From an uncultured Collinsella sp. (GTDB taxonomy: Bacteria; Actinomycetota; Coriobacteriia; Coriobacteriales; Coriobacteriaceae), in assembly GCA_905207425.1 (NCBI GenBank), contig CAJLLB010000079.1, positions 1 through 9,141 on the forward strand: a DNA stretch of 9,141 nt, read 5' to 3'. Under the pieces are notes generated by a model, which saw nothing but the letters and a program-made list of their open reading frames with translations, did not search any database and was not told where the DNA came from. How positions within the stretch are numbered: position 1 is the first letter of the stretch; every line of letters begins with the position of its first letter. Positions 1 through 5,700 of this stretch are shown here, in pieces. The position numbers and the translations under genes are program-made.

Positions 1-696
1 CACGTGCGTCGGGCGGTTGATGGCCATCTCGCGCAGCTGCTCGGCAGCCTCAGAAGCCATGGTGCCGTAACCCTCCATGATCCAGGACGGGATCTTCTCG
101 TAGCCCTCCCAGGCGGTGTCCTGAACGATGACGCCGCGCTCGCAGGCGTCGGCCTCGGCGGCGGCCATGCGCACGCACTCGTCGTAGTTGACCTCTTCGA
201 TGGTCACCGTGGCGCCCTCGGCGGCGATGTTATCGAAGCGGGGCTTGGTGGAACCCTTGGGCATGTGCACGACGGCCTTCTGGCCGAGCTTGTTGGCAGC
301 CCATGCCACGCCGCGGCCATGGTTGCCGTCGGTGGCGGTAAAGAAGGTGGCCTGGCCAAAGTCCTTGGCAAGCTGATCGGAGGTCAGGTAATCGAAGGTG
401 CACTCGGCAACGTCCTTGCCGGTCTCGTCGGCAATGTAGTTGGCCATGGCAAACGAGCCGCCCAGGACCTTAAAGGCGTTGAGGCCAAAGCGATAGCTCT
501 CGTCCTTAACGCACAGGTTGGACAGGCCCAGGCGCGCGGCCTGGCCGTCCAGGCGGGCAAGCGGAGTGACGGTGTACTGGGGGAACGACTGGTGGAAGGC
601 ACGGGCCTTCTTCACGTGGTCGAGGCTCATGATTCCCAAGTGCTTGTCATCGCTCTTGGGCATCGTGTTGCCCGCCCACTGGATCTTATCGGCCAT
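1..696 (-). CDS. dpaL: Diaminopropionate ammonia-lyase, 5' part (3' end outside window)
   Basis: PLP-dependent fold-type II enzyme that breaks 2,3-diaminopropionate into pyruvate and two ammonia molecules in the cytoplasm. The first 232 codons are present; E. coli YgeX/DpaL is about 400 residues. Visible landmarks: KDESYRFGLNAFKVLGG with the PLP-binding lysine at K76 (K77 in E. coli); TATDGNHGRGVAWAA with D123; VQDTAWEGYEKIPSWIMEGY with D193. From memory of the E. coli enzyme, D123 and D193 correspond to its catalytic aspartates D120 and D189. The start ATG (complement of 694-696) follows an AAGGAG (complement of 705-710) at good spacing. The frame is open to base 1 and ends in RPTHV, also as in E. 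coli. It is divergent from the YheO-type regulator at 974, which suggests substrate-controlled expression. Identification is firm; the local regulation is inferred. Confidence 0.95.
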   Translation of the reverse strand, partial: MADKIQWAGNTMPKSDDKHLGIMSLDHVKKARAFHQSFPQYTVTPLARLDGQAARLGLSNLCVKDESYRFGLNAFKVLGGSFAMANYIADETGKDVAECTFDYLTSDQLAKDFGQATFFTATDGNHGRGVAWAANKLGQKAVVHMPKGSTKPRFDNIAAEGATVTIEEVNYDECVRMAAAEADACERGVIVQDTAWEGYEKIPSWIMEGYGTMASEAAEQLREMAINRPTHV

Positions 697-704
697 ACGG
701 TGAA

Positions 705-710
705 CTCCTT
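705..710 (-). promoter_or_regulatory. Ribosome binding site of dpaL
   Basis: Reads AAGGAG on the minus strand, 8 bases before the ATG at 696-694. It fixes the dpaL start. Confidence 0.8.
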
Positions 711-788
711 AAGTCCTCTCTTGCCGGCCCCCGCATACGCGTTTCAGCCCATTCCCATTCATGCGACTGAACTTTTATGTGGATGCCA

Positions 789-803
789 AACAAAAAGTTT
801 GTT
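789..803. promoter_or_regulatory. Operator 1: inverted repeat AACAAA-AAG-TTTGTT
   Basis: Perfect 6-3-6 inverted repeat between the divergent dpaL and regulator genes. The same half-sites recur at 840-854 with a different 3-base centre. It lies at the expected transcription start of dpaL, just downstream of the putative minus-strand -10 at 810-815, so a bound protein would be well placed to block transcription. The regulator encoded at 974 is the natural candidate ligand; that link is inferred. Confidence 0.65.
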
Positions 804-809
804 AGCACT

Positions 810-815
810 GTTCTA
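810..815 (-). promoter_or_regulatory. Putative -10 of the dpaL promoter (TAGAAC, extended by TGA)
   Basis: On the minus strand the sequence reads TGTGATAGAACAG, an extended -10 type TGn-TAGAAC. No convincing -35 lies at 17 bp, though TTTGCC lies at 15. It falls between the two operators, which makes the arrangement plausible. Weak evidence on its own. Confidence 0.35.
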
Positions 816-839
816 TCACACTTTTTGATTGGCAAACCT

Positions 840-854
840 AACAAATTGTTTGTT
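840..854. promoter_or_regulatory. Operator 2: inverted repeat AACAAA-TTG-TTTGTT
   Basis: Second perfect 6-3-6 inverted repeat with half-sites identical to those at 789-803. Centres are 51 bp apart, close to five helical turns, so both would face the same side of the DNA. It sits just upstream of where the dpaL -35 would be. Two identical half-site pairs in such a short region are unlikely by chance and point to a dimeric regulator. Confidence 0.65.
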
Positions 855-961
855 GCCGTAATCGGTACCTTTTCGCCGACGAACGGTTACATAACGCAGC
901 AACGCTTTCGTTATTTGCGAACAGGTGTGGTTTATGGCAAAGTATGCCCAAACTAATTTTT

Positions 962-968
962 AGGAAGG
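962..968 (+). promoter_or_regulatory. Ribosome binding site selecting the ATG at 974
   Basis: AGGAAGG ends 5 bases before the ATG at 974. The earlier in-frame ATG at 944 has no comparable site and adds ten residues (MPKLIFRKAP) that are not typical of the family. This decides the start at 974. Confidence 0.75.
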
Positions 969-973
969 CACCC

Positions 974-1627
974 ATGACCCCGTCACAGATTGAGTTTTAC
1001 AAGCGCCTCGCACACGGTCTGGCGCTCCAATTTGGCCCCAACTGCGAAGTCGTCGTCCACGATCTGGAGACCGAGGACGTGGACCACTCCATCGTAGTGA
1101 TCGAAAACGGCCACGTCAGCGGGCGCAAACTGGGTGACGGCCCCAGCCATATTGTGTTTGAGTCCATGCACGAGGGCACCACCGACGTGCACGACCGCGA
1201 GCCATACCTCACCAAAACCACCGATGGCAAGCTGCTCAAGTCCTCTACCATCTTTATCCGCAACGACGAGGGCAAGCCCGTCGGCATTTTGGGCATCAAC
1301 TTTGACATTACGCTTATGAAGGCTTTTGAGCGTTCGCTCGATGCCTTTACCGGCACCGGCGGCACGGGCTATACCGAGCCCGAGCCCATTACCAAGAACA
1401 TCGGCGACCTGCTCGAGGACCTGCTGCACGAGTGCGAGCAGTTTGTGGGCAAGCCCGCGGCACTCATGACCAAAGACGAGCGCATTCGTGCCATTGGCTA
1501 CCTCGACCGTCGCGGTGCCTTCCTCATTTCCAAGTCGAGCGAGCGCGCCTGCGAGTTCTTTGGCATCTCCAAGTACAGCTTCTATAGCTACCTCAATGAG
1601 GCCAAGGCGGCGGCCGGCGACAAGTAA
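974..1627 (+). CDS. YheO-like PAS / helix-turn-helix transcriptional regulator
   Basis: 217 residues. Residues about 5-115 form the YheO-type PAS domain: FGPNCEVVVHDLE, VSGRKLGD, LLKSSTIFIRNDEGKPVGILGINFD. These align by eye with E. coli YheO (GSHCEIVLHSL, HTGRKIG, MKSLTIAIRN, VIGLLCIN). Residues about 155-211 form the C-terminal HTH: TKDERIRAIGYLDRRGAFLI, then FFGISKYSFYSYLNEAK, as in YheO (NISKHTVYLYI). Family members include DauR, a D-arginine-responsive repressor. The gene is divergent from dpaL and shares a control region with twin inverted repeats, so it probably senses diaminopropionate or a related amino acid. Whether it represses or activates cannot be read from sequence. No clear terminator follows before 1700. 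Confidence 0.9.
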   Translation: MTPSQIEFYKRLAHGLALQFGPNCEVVVHDLETEDVDHSIVVIENGHVSGRKLGDGPSHIVFESMHEGTTDVHDREPYLTKTTDGKLLKSSTIFIRNDEGKPVGILGINFDITLMKAFERSLDAFTGTGGTGYTEPEPITKNIGDLLEDLLHECEQFVGKPAALMTKDERIRAIGYLDRRGAFLISKSSERACEFFGISKYSFYSYLNEAKAAAGDK

Positions 1628-1710
1628 GCGCTCGCCTGGATTGCCCCTCCCCTTTTGGGCGCGAGTTCTGGAAAGCACGAATCCAAGACCGAGCAGCTTG
1701 GGAAGTTCCA

Positions 1711-1716
1711 TATAAT
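1711..1716 (+). promoter_or_regulatory. Consensus -10 (TATAAT) upstream of the 1751 gene
   Basis: Perfect TATAAT 35 bases before the start codon of the next gene, which would give a short leader carrying its AAAGGA site at 1736-1741. No good -35 at 16-18 bp. Confidence 0.45.
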
Positions 1717-1750
1717 CGATGTCATTAGTATTTCGAAAGGATGGAACAGA

Positions 1751-2737
1751 ATGGCGTTGAGCAAGGCATCATGCACCGGTCGCGGATTGATTCCGGCAAT
1801 TGGTGGACATGTGCACCGCATGTTCGATGAGGGTGAAGACGACCTGTTTTCGCTGAGCCTTGACGACGTGATGGATGATCGCCCGTGGACCGCCGACGAA
1901 CTCATGGGCGGCGGGGCTCGCCCGTCAAGCCCCAATCCCGCACTTGCACCTAAGTCCGCATCTGCGCCGACTCCTGCGCAGTCGCCTGTTTCGACGCCCG
2001 CGCCTACGCCCGCACCCACTTCGGCGCCCACGACCGCTCCCCGCCCCGCAAGCGACCCGTCCGAGACGGCGGCATTTCTCGCTGCGGCGACGCAGGGCAA
2101 ATCGGCCGACAGCACCGTTATGTACAGCGCCCAGCAGTTGCCCGTTCCTGCGGCACGCAAGCCTCCGGTCACACGGCTCGATGAGCCCGTTGCCCATCAG
2201 GTTGGCCATGATTCCTGGGCTGCAACCGATCTGGATGAGACCTCTACCGGCATGCCGGCGCTCGATGTTCCAGTTAACCCGCTTTTTGCCGCCAACACGA
2301 GCGCCGCGGACTATGAGGGCGGTGCGGCATATTCCGATTATTCCGATGGCTATGCTGGCACCGGTCGCATCGAGACCGAGGATTATGGCACCGCATCGAG
2401 CGATTATCTCAACGATCAGTACGCTGCCACGCCTGCACCGGAATATGGCCCGGAGGCCGCGTCCGCGCCGGCATATACCAAAAGCACGGGCGAAGAGCGC
2501 TTCGCCGATTATTACGCCGAGGAAAAGGCGCTGCGTTTCTCGGAATTTCCGCAGGCAGTCAAGGTTGCCTTTATCGCCATTATCATTGCCCTGCTCGGCG
2601 TCATTGCGTTTGAGGGATTCCAGCTGTTCCGCGGCCCCACCCAAGCGGAGTCGGAGACCCAGCAAAAAGAGGACGATAACCAGTACCTGGACATCAACAC
2701 CCTCAAGGGCGATCCCAACGACGGAGACGACGAATAA
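1751..2737 (+). CDS. Pro/Ala-rich single-pass membrane protein, unrecognised
   Basis: 328 residues. The ATG at 1751 follows AAAGGA (1736-1741) with 9 bases of spacing; the frame is open further up to 1655 but without a comparable site. Residues 1-55 are soluble and acidic (MFDEGEDDLFSLSLDDVMDD). Residues about 56-105 are a low-complexity Pro/Ala/Thr/Ser linker (PAPTPAPTSAPTTAPRP). Residues about 200-250 are rich in Tyr, Asp, Ala and Gly (YSDYSDGYAG). One strong membrane helix lies at about 270-292 (VKVAFIAIIIALLGVIAFEG), followed by an acidic tail of about 35 residues ending in NDGDDE. There is no signal peptide, so the long N-terminal part is probably cytoplasmic and the tail outside; this topology is inferred. 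I recognise no catalytic domain. Third-codon GC is high and regular, so the gene looks real. A strong terminator follows at 2767. Confidence 0.8.
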   Translation: MALSKASCTGRGLIPAIGGHVHRMFDEGEDDLFSLSLDDVMDDRPWTADELMGGGARPSSPNPALAPKSASAPTPAQSPVSTPAPTPAPTSAPTTAPRPASDPSETAAFLAAATQGKSADSTVMYSAQQLPVPAARKPPVTRLDEPVAHQVGHDSWAATDLDETSTGMPALDVPVNPLFAANTSAADYEGGAAYSDYSDGYAGTGRIETEDYGTASSDYLNDQYAATPAPEYGPEAASAPAYTKSTGEERFADYYAEEKALRFSEFPQAVKVAFIAIIIALLGVIAFEGFQLFRGPTQAESETQQKEDDNQYLDINTLKGDPNDGDDE

Positions 2738-2766
2738 CAAATGCCAAAAATTGAGGGTCGTAGACC

Positions 2767-2809
2767 AGATCAACCCCGTGCGCTCATTGCCGCACGGGGT
2801 TGATCTTTG
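2767..2809 (+). terminator. Rho-independent terminator after the 1751 gene
   Basis: A perfect 16-bp stem: 2767-2782 pairs with 2791-2806 (AGATCAACCCCGTGCG and its complement) around an 8-base loop, then a short TTTGT. It lies 30 bases past the stop at 2737. The T tract is short, but the stem is long and GC-rich. Confidence 0.85.
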
Positions 2810-2829
2810 TCCGCGCGTGCTGATAGACT
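2800..2829 (+). promoter_or_regulatory. Putative promoter of the 2955 gene
   Basis: TTGATC at 2800-2805 and TAGACT at 2824-2829 with an 18-bp spacer; the -10 is extended by TGA. The -35 overlaps the right arm of the preceding terminator. A start near 2836 would fall inside the hairpin at 2834-2856, which weakens the case. Confidence 0.35.
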
Positions 2830-2833
2830 CCAT

Positions 2834-2860
2834 CGTGCCCGCAAGCAGCGGGCGCGTTTT
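2834..2860 (+). terminator. Second terminator-like hairpin (stem plus TTTT)
   Basis: CGTGCCCGC (2834-2842) pairs with GCGGGCGCG (2848-2856) with one G-U pair and a 5-base loop, followed at once by TTTTA. It could be a back-up terminator for the 1751 gene or an attenuator in the leader of the 2955 gene. The sequence does not settle which. Confidence 0.45.
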
Positions 2861-2867
2861 ATCCAGA

Positions 2868-2935
2868 GTCGGGGTAGAGAGTTGGCTCCACGATCCCGAC
2901 GCCAACCGGCCAAGAGGCACGGTGGCCCTGCCAAC
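2868..2935 (+). ncRNA. Structured leader with competing stems before the 2955 gene
   Basis: GTCGGG (2868-2873) can pair with CCCGAC (2895-2900). GTTGGC (2881-2886) can pair with GCCAAC at 2901-2906 or with a second GCCAAC at 2930-2935. The first two stems interleave with no linker between their 3' arms, so they are better read as alternatives than as a pseudoknot. The second GCCAAC lies 7 bases before the AAAGGAG at 2943-2949. I recognise no known riboswitch or protein-binding leader. Confidence 0.3.
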
Positions 2936-2954
2936 ATCGATGAAAGGAGTCCGT

Positions 2955-3707
2955 ATGGACAATTTCTCTGTGCGCAGTGAGCGCAACTTCCACAACCTAG
3001 CCGCCAAGCCAAAACGAATGCATCTTCTGGACAAGCCGAACGGCTATGCCTCGGCCATGGTCAAGAGCAGTCTCCCCCACCAGATGCGCTTTACCGTGCA
3101 GGCGCTCGAGAAAGAGCTCTACACCGCCGGCGACCCGCACGTACTGCAGATCAAGCTGCTTGGAGACGACTCGCGCGAGCTGTCTAGCTGGAAGCTGTTT
3201 GCCGACGGCACGTGCGTCGCAAGCGGTTCGGGTGACTTTGCCCGCGAGTGCTTCTGCGAGGGAGCTGAGGTGTTTCTGGACCTGTGTCGCGACGCCGTCG
3301 AGACTGCCGAGCTGTGCCAGTGGAGCGAGAGGGAGTACGCGCTGTTGGGTGCCGCGCGCGGGATTGCGGGGGGGTGTAGGAACAGAAGCCTCATGACGGT
3401 GGCCTCAGCTGGAATGACGTATCGCTCGATAAATGATCTCAACAACGTAGCCGATGCGCCGCATTTCACCTCAAAGGCATTGAGCGATCAGGAGGCGTCC
3501 AGCATTTCTTTGATATCCCCAATTGATTGTTCCGAGAAAGTCTCTTCATGTCCTTATAATCGCCCTTACGAGAAACGTGGACGAGACAGGCGTCCATATG
3601 CCGTCTCTAAACTAACGAGCCGTTCGCGGAAAGAACATCTGGCTAGCATGGGCCAAAGATATACTGGTATCGCTGCAACAATTATGGAAGATCGGCACCA
3701 CCAATGA
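2955..3707 (+). CDS. Unrecognised protein; reading frame doubtful beyond about residue 140
   Basis: The ATG at 2955 follows a strong AAAGGAG (2943-2949) with 5 bases of spacing. Codons 1-140 have GC-rich third positions and read like a small soluble protein: a basic N-terminus, FTVQALEKELYTAGDPHVLQIKLLGD, SSWKLFADGTCVASGSGDF, FCEGAEVFLDLCRDAVETAEL. The frame then crosses seven G (3368-3374). As written it runs on to 3707, ending across the ATGA of the next gene, but this tail has mixed third positions and a composition like intergenic DNA. With eight G the protein would stop at 141 residues (AARGIAGGV); with six G it would stop a few codons later (GTEAS). The real product is probably 140-150 residues, and the run is either a sequencing or assembly error or a real frameshift. 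I recognise no family. Confidence 0.55.
   Translation: MDNFSVRSERNFHNLAAKPKRMHLLDKPNGYASAMVKSSLPHQMRFTVQALEKELYTAGDPHVLQIKLLGDDSRELSSWKLFADGTCVASGSGDFARECFCEGAEVFLDLCRDAVETAELCQWSEREYALLGAARGIAGGCRNRSLMTVASAGMTYRSINDLNNVADAPHFTSKALSDQEASSISLISPIDCSEKVSSCPYNRPYEKRGRDRRPYAVSKLTSRSRKEHLASMGQRYTGIAATIMEDRHHQ
3380..3703 (+). other. Probable intergenic region and leader of the surface-protein gene
   Basis: About 320 bases lying inside the nominal frame of the 2955 gene but lacking coding character. It is visibly richer in A and T than its surroundings. It holds a TATAAT at 3555-3560 and, 17 bases further on, a perfect 6-bp hairpin (TGGACG 3578-3583 with CGTCCA 3591-3596). I see no RNA gene or other ORF of merit. 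Confidence 0.45.
3555..3560 (+). promoter_or_regulatory. Consensus -10 (TATAAT) upstream of the surface-protein gene
   Basis: TATAAT within CTTATAATC, about 140 bases before the start at 3704. No good -35 is visible at 16-18 bp. The 9-base context CTTATAATC recurs ahead of the 5701 gene. Confidence 0.45.
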
Positions 3708-5518
3708 CCTCCTTGAAATTCTCCAGGCGCTTCGCGCTTAGCCTGCTCGCCTCGCTGTCCGCCACCGTAGCGCTTGCTTTGCCCTCAACCGCCCTAGCCG
3801 CGTCGGACCCGAACCCGCCCAGCATCTCCAACGTGACGATATCCGCGACGACAGTCACGGCCGGCTCCACGCTGCATGTCGGCTATAGCGTCGATGACCC
3901 TGACGGGGTACGGTCCGTCACGCCCATAGTCGAAGTCCTTGTCGAAAACGATACCGGAGACCATGGAATCAGTTCCCGTCTCGCCTTCTCGTCGACCGGC
4001 AACACGACCGCGGGCTTCGATATCTCCACCTCCCCGAGCGACCGGCCCTGCAGGTACCGGATCATCGGCCTCGGCGTGACCGATAGTCTTGGATGGGTTA
4101 CCGATGTCTACGACACGACGTATGCCGAGGAGAAGGGGCTCGACTGTCCGACCTTCACCACCGACCCCCTCGAGTATGAGGTGACCGAGGGACCCGAGGA
4201 CCAAAACCCGCCGACCGTGTCCTCCGTGTCGCTCTCGAGCAGGGAGGTCGCAACCGGTGCCGACTTCCACATCTCTTGGACCGTCTCCGATGCCGACGGC
4301 GTTCGCTCCGTTTCCCCCATACTGCGGCAGGGCTGGGAGAATTCGGACGACGGCTGCTCTGTTTCGTCAGCCTATTATCACGGAGGCTCGTCTATCGACG
4401 GGTTTGACCTCACATTCGACAGCAATAGGATCGGAAGGCACAGGCTGATCGGCCTTTCGGTCACCGATGGCCTAGGGTTCGAGACCGATGTGTACGAGAG
4501 TTCCTACGCCAGGGCCAACGGCATTTCGGGCGCGACTTTCTCGGTTGGCGACCCGAGCGAGCTGTGCTTCGAGGTGACCGGCAGCGCGATCGACCGGAAC
4601 CCGCCCACGGTCTCGAACGTTTCCATCTCCGCGAAGAGGGTCCCCGTCGGCGGGATCCTCCGTATCTATTGCAATGTAGGCGACGCGGACGGCGTAAGGT
4701 CTGTCTCCCCGATCCTCGGCGACCCCGGCTATGTCGAGGACCCGAACTCTTTAAAGACCCGCAAAACGTTGAGCTGCAGCTACGATGCGGCAAGGGGCTA
4801 TATCGAAATCGAGTTCCCCACGTCGCTCTCGATGGGCTCGTTTGAAATCCAAGCCCTCGCGGTCCTCGACAAGACGGGCCACGAGACCTTCGTCTACAGC
4901 TCCGCCTACGCCGAGCGTAACGGCAAGACCGGCGTTCAGACCTTTGATGTCGACGACGCGGGGGACGTCACCTTCGACGTGACCGCTCCGCTGTATGCCG
5001 CCACCAAGGGCGACGGGCAGGCGTATGCAAAGGACGGCGAGGCCGGTCTGACCTTCCGCTTCAGCGGTCCTCTCGATGAGTTCACGCGTCTCCTCGTGGA
5101 CGGAACTGAGGTCTCCGCCGAGAACTACACCGCAACCAGGGGCAGCACGATTATCGAGCTCAGGCCGTCCTACCTGGACACGCTCGCCGGCGGCGGACAC
5201 ACCGTCACGGCCGTCTGGAAGGACGGGACGGCGACCGATGCGTCCTTCACCGTGGAGGGGAAGGCCCAAGGGGAGCAGGCGGGCGGAAAGACCGACGTAG
5301 ATTCACCCGGCGACAACAAAAGTGATCCTGCCACTCCTGAAAAGGACGCCGACGAGGCGGCTACAAAAAAGTCGGGACGCACGACAGCCGATGAACCAAA
5401 GCTCGCTGCAACCGGCGACTCCACTTGGATGGCCAGCATCGCATTGGCCATGGCGGCCACGGCCTGCTTCACGGCAGCGAGAAGGCTTGAGCCCAAGCAG
5501 CATAGGCACGAACAGTAG
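3704..5518 (+). CDS. Secreted Ig-like repeat protein with LAATG sortase signal
   Basis: 604 residues. Residues 1-33 are a signal peptide: basic start, hydrophobic core, cleavage after about PSTALAA. Three tandem domains of 131 residues follow from D35, D166 and D297. Each opens with D-x-NPPxxSxVxxS, has a D-x-DGVRSVxPI motif near its residue 32, and closes with VY-x-x-x-YA and a short Val-rich strand (YEVTEG, FEVTGS, FDVTAP); the fold is probably Ig-like. A different domain covers about 431-518 (GDGQAYAKDGEAGLTFRFSG, TVTAVWKDG) and resembles the X2-type Ig-like modules of surface proteins. A charged Asp/Lys linker leads to LAATGD (567-572), a membrane helix (about 575-594) and a basic tail (RRLEPKQHRHEQ). 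LAxTG is the class E sortase signal of Actinobacteria, so the protein is probably cell-wall anchored. The ATG lacks a close SD (GGAAG is 13 bases away). It uses many AGG arginine codons, unlike its neighbours. Ligand unknown. Confidence 0.88.
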   Translation: MTSLKFSRRFALSLLASLSATVALALPSTALAASDPNPPSISNVTISATTVTAGSTLHVGYSVDDPDGVRSVTPIVEVLVENDTGDHGISSRLAFSSTGNTTAGFDISTSPSDRPCRYRIIGLGVTDSLGWVTDVYDTTYAEEKGLDCPTFTTDPLEYEVTEGPEDQNPPTVSSVSLSSREVATGADFHISWTVSDADGVRSVSPILRQGWENSDDGCSVSSAYYHGGSSIDGFDLTFDSNRIGRHRLIGLSVTDGLGFETDVYESSYARANGISGATFSVGDPSELCFEVTGSAIDRNPPTVSNVSISAKRVPVGGILRIYCNVGDADGVRSVSPILGDPGYVEDPNSLKTRKTLSCSYDAARGYIEIEFPTSLSMGSFEIQALAVLDKTGHETFVYSSAYAERNGKTGVQTFDVDDAGDVTFDVTAPLYAATKGDGQAYAKDGEAGLTFRFSGPLDEFTRLLVDGTEVSAENYTATRGSTIIELRPSYLDTLAGGGHTVTAVWKDGTATDASFTVEGKAQGEQAGGKTDVDSPGDNKSDPATPEKDADEAATKKSGRTTADEPKLAATGDSTWMASIALAMAATACFTAARRLEPKQHRHEQ

Positions 5519-5537
5519 CTCAAAGCGAACTCAACTG

Positions 5538-5568
5538 GGAAGGGCAGATGGATAGCCGTCCTTCTCTT
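5538..5568 (+). terminator. Possible terminator after the surface-protein gene
   Basis: GGAAGGGC (5538-5545) pairs with GTCCTTCT (5558-5565), eight pairs including two G-U, around a 12-base loop, followed by CTTAT. It lies 20 bases after the stop. The T tract is poor. Confidence 0.4.
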
Positions 5569-5573
5569 ATAAT
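5568..5573 (+). promoter_or_regulatory. Consensus -10 (TATAAT) upstream of the 5701 gene
   Basis: TATAAT in the same CTTATAATC context as 3555-3560, directly after the putative terminator. A second candidate is the extended -10 TGAGATAAT at 5658-5666, much nearer the start codon. I cannot choose between them; neither has a clear -35. Confidence 0.4.
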
Positions 5574-5700
5574 CAACCCAATCCACTGAAATGCAATCAG
5601 TTAACGAGTTTCGCCAGACGCTCGGCCTCTACCCCGCTCTAGCAAGCCACCAGGCGATGAGATAATGCCCACGACTATCAACGTAAGCAAGGAGCGCGCT

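Noticed and set aside
4..828. 274-codon plus-strand ORF over the left end
   Set aside because: It lies antisense to dpaL, whose protein is clearly recognisable; its Gly/Val/Leu-rich translation is a typical GC-rich shadow.
944..973. Upstream ATG start for the regulator
   Set aside because: No Shine-Dalgarno before 944, while AGGAAGG sits at the right distance from 974; the extra ten residues do not fit the family.
1628..1680. Terminator after the regulator gene
   Set aside because: CTCGC/GCGAG and GCCC/GGGC can pair weakly, but there is no solid stem and no T run after it.
983..1711. 242-codon minus-strand ORF
   Set aside because: Antisense to the YheO-type regulator, which has conserved PAS and HTH motifs on the plus strand.
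2911..2935. T-box-like leader before the 2955 gene
   Set aside because: GGCACGGTGGCCC only faintly recalls the T-box sequence; the conserved core and specifier stem are missing, and the gene is not an aminoacyl-tRNA synthetase or amino-acid gene.
1875..2954. Upstream part of a long plus-strand frame running into the 2955 gene
   Set aside because: Its Arg/Pro-rich translation is out of frame with the 1751 gene, and it crosses the strong terminator at 2767-2809; only the part from the ATG at 2955 has a Shine-Dalgarno.
3684..3707. Translational coupling of the 2955 and 3704 genes through the ATGA overlap
   Set aside because: The frame before the overlap lacks coding character for over 300 bases and a separate TATAAT precedes 3704, so the overlap is probably chance.
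3806..4990. DNA-level tandem repeat or CRISPR-like array in the surface-protein gene
   Set aside because: The periodicity is about 393 bp and conserved at protein level only; the DNA of the copies has diverged, as expected for duplicated Ig-like domains.
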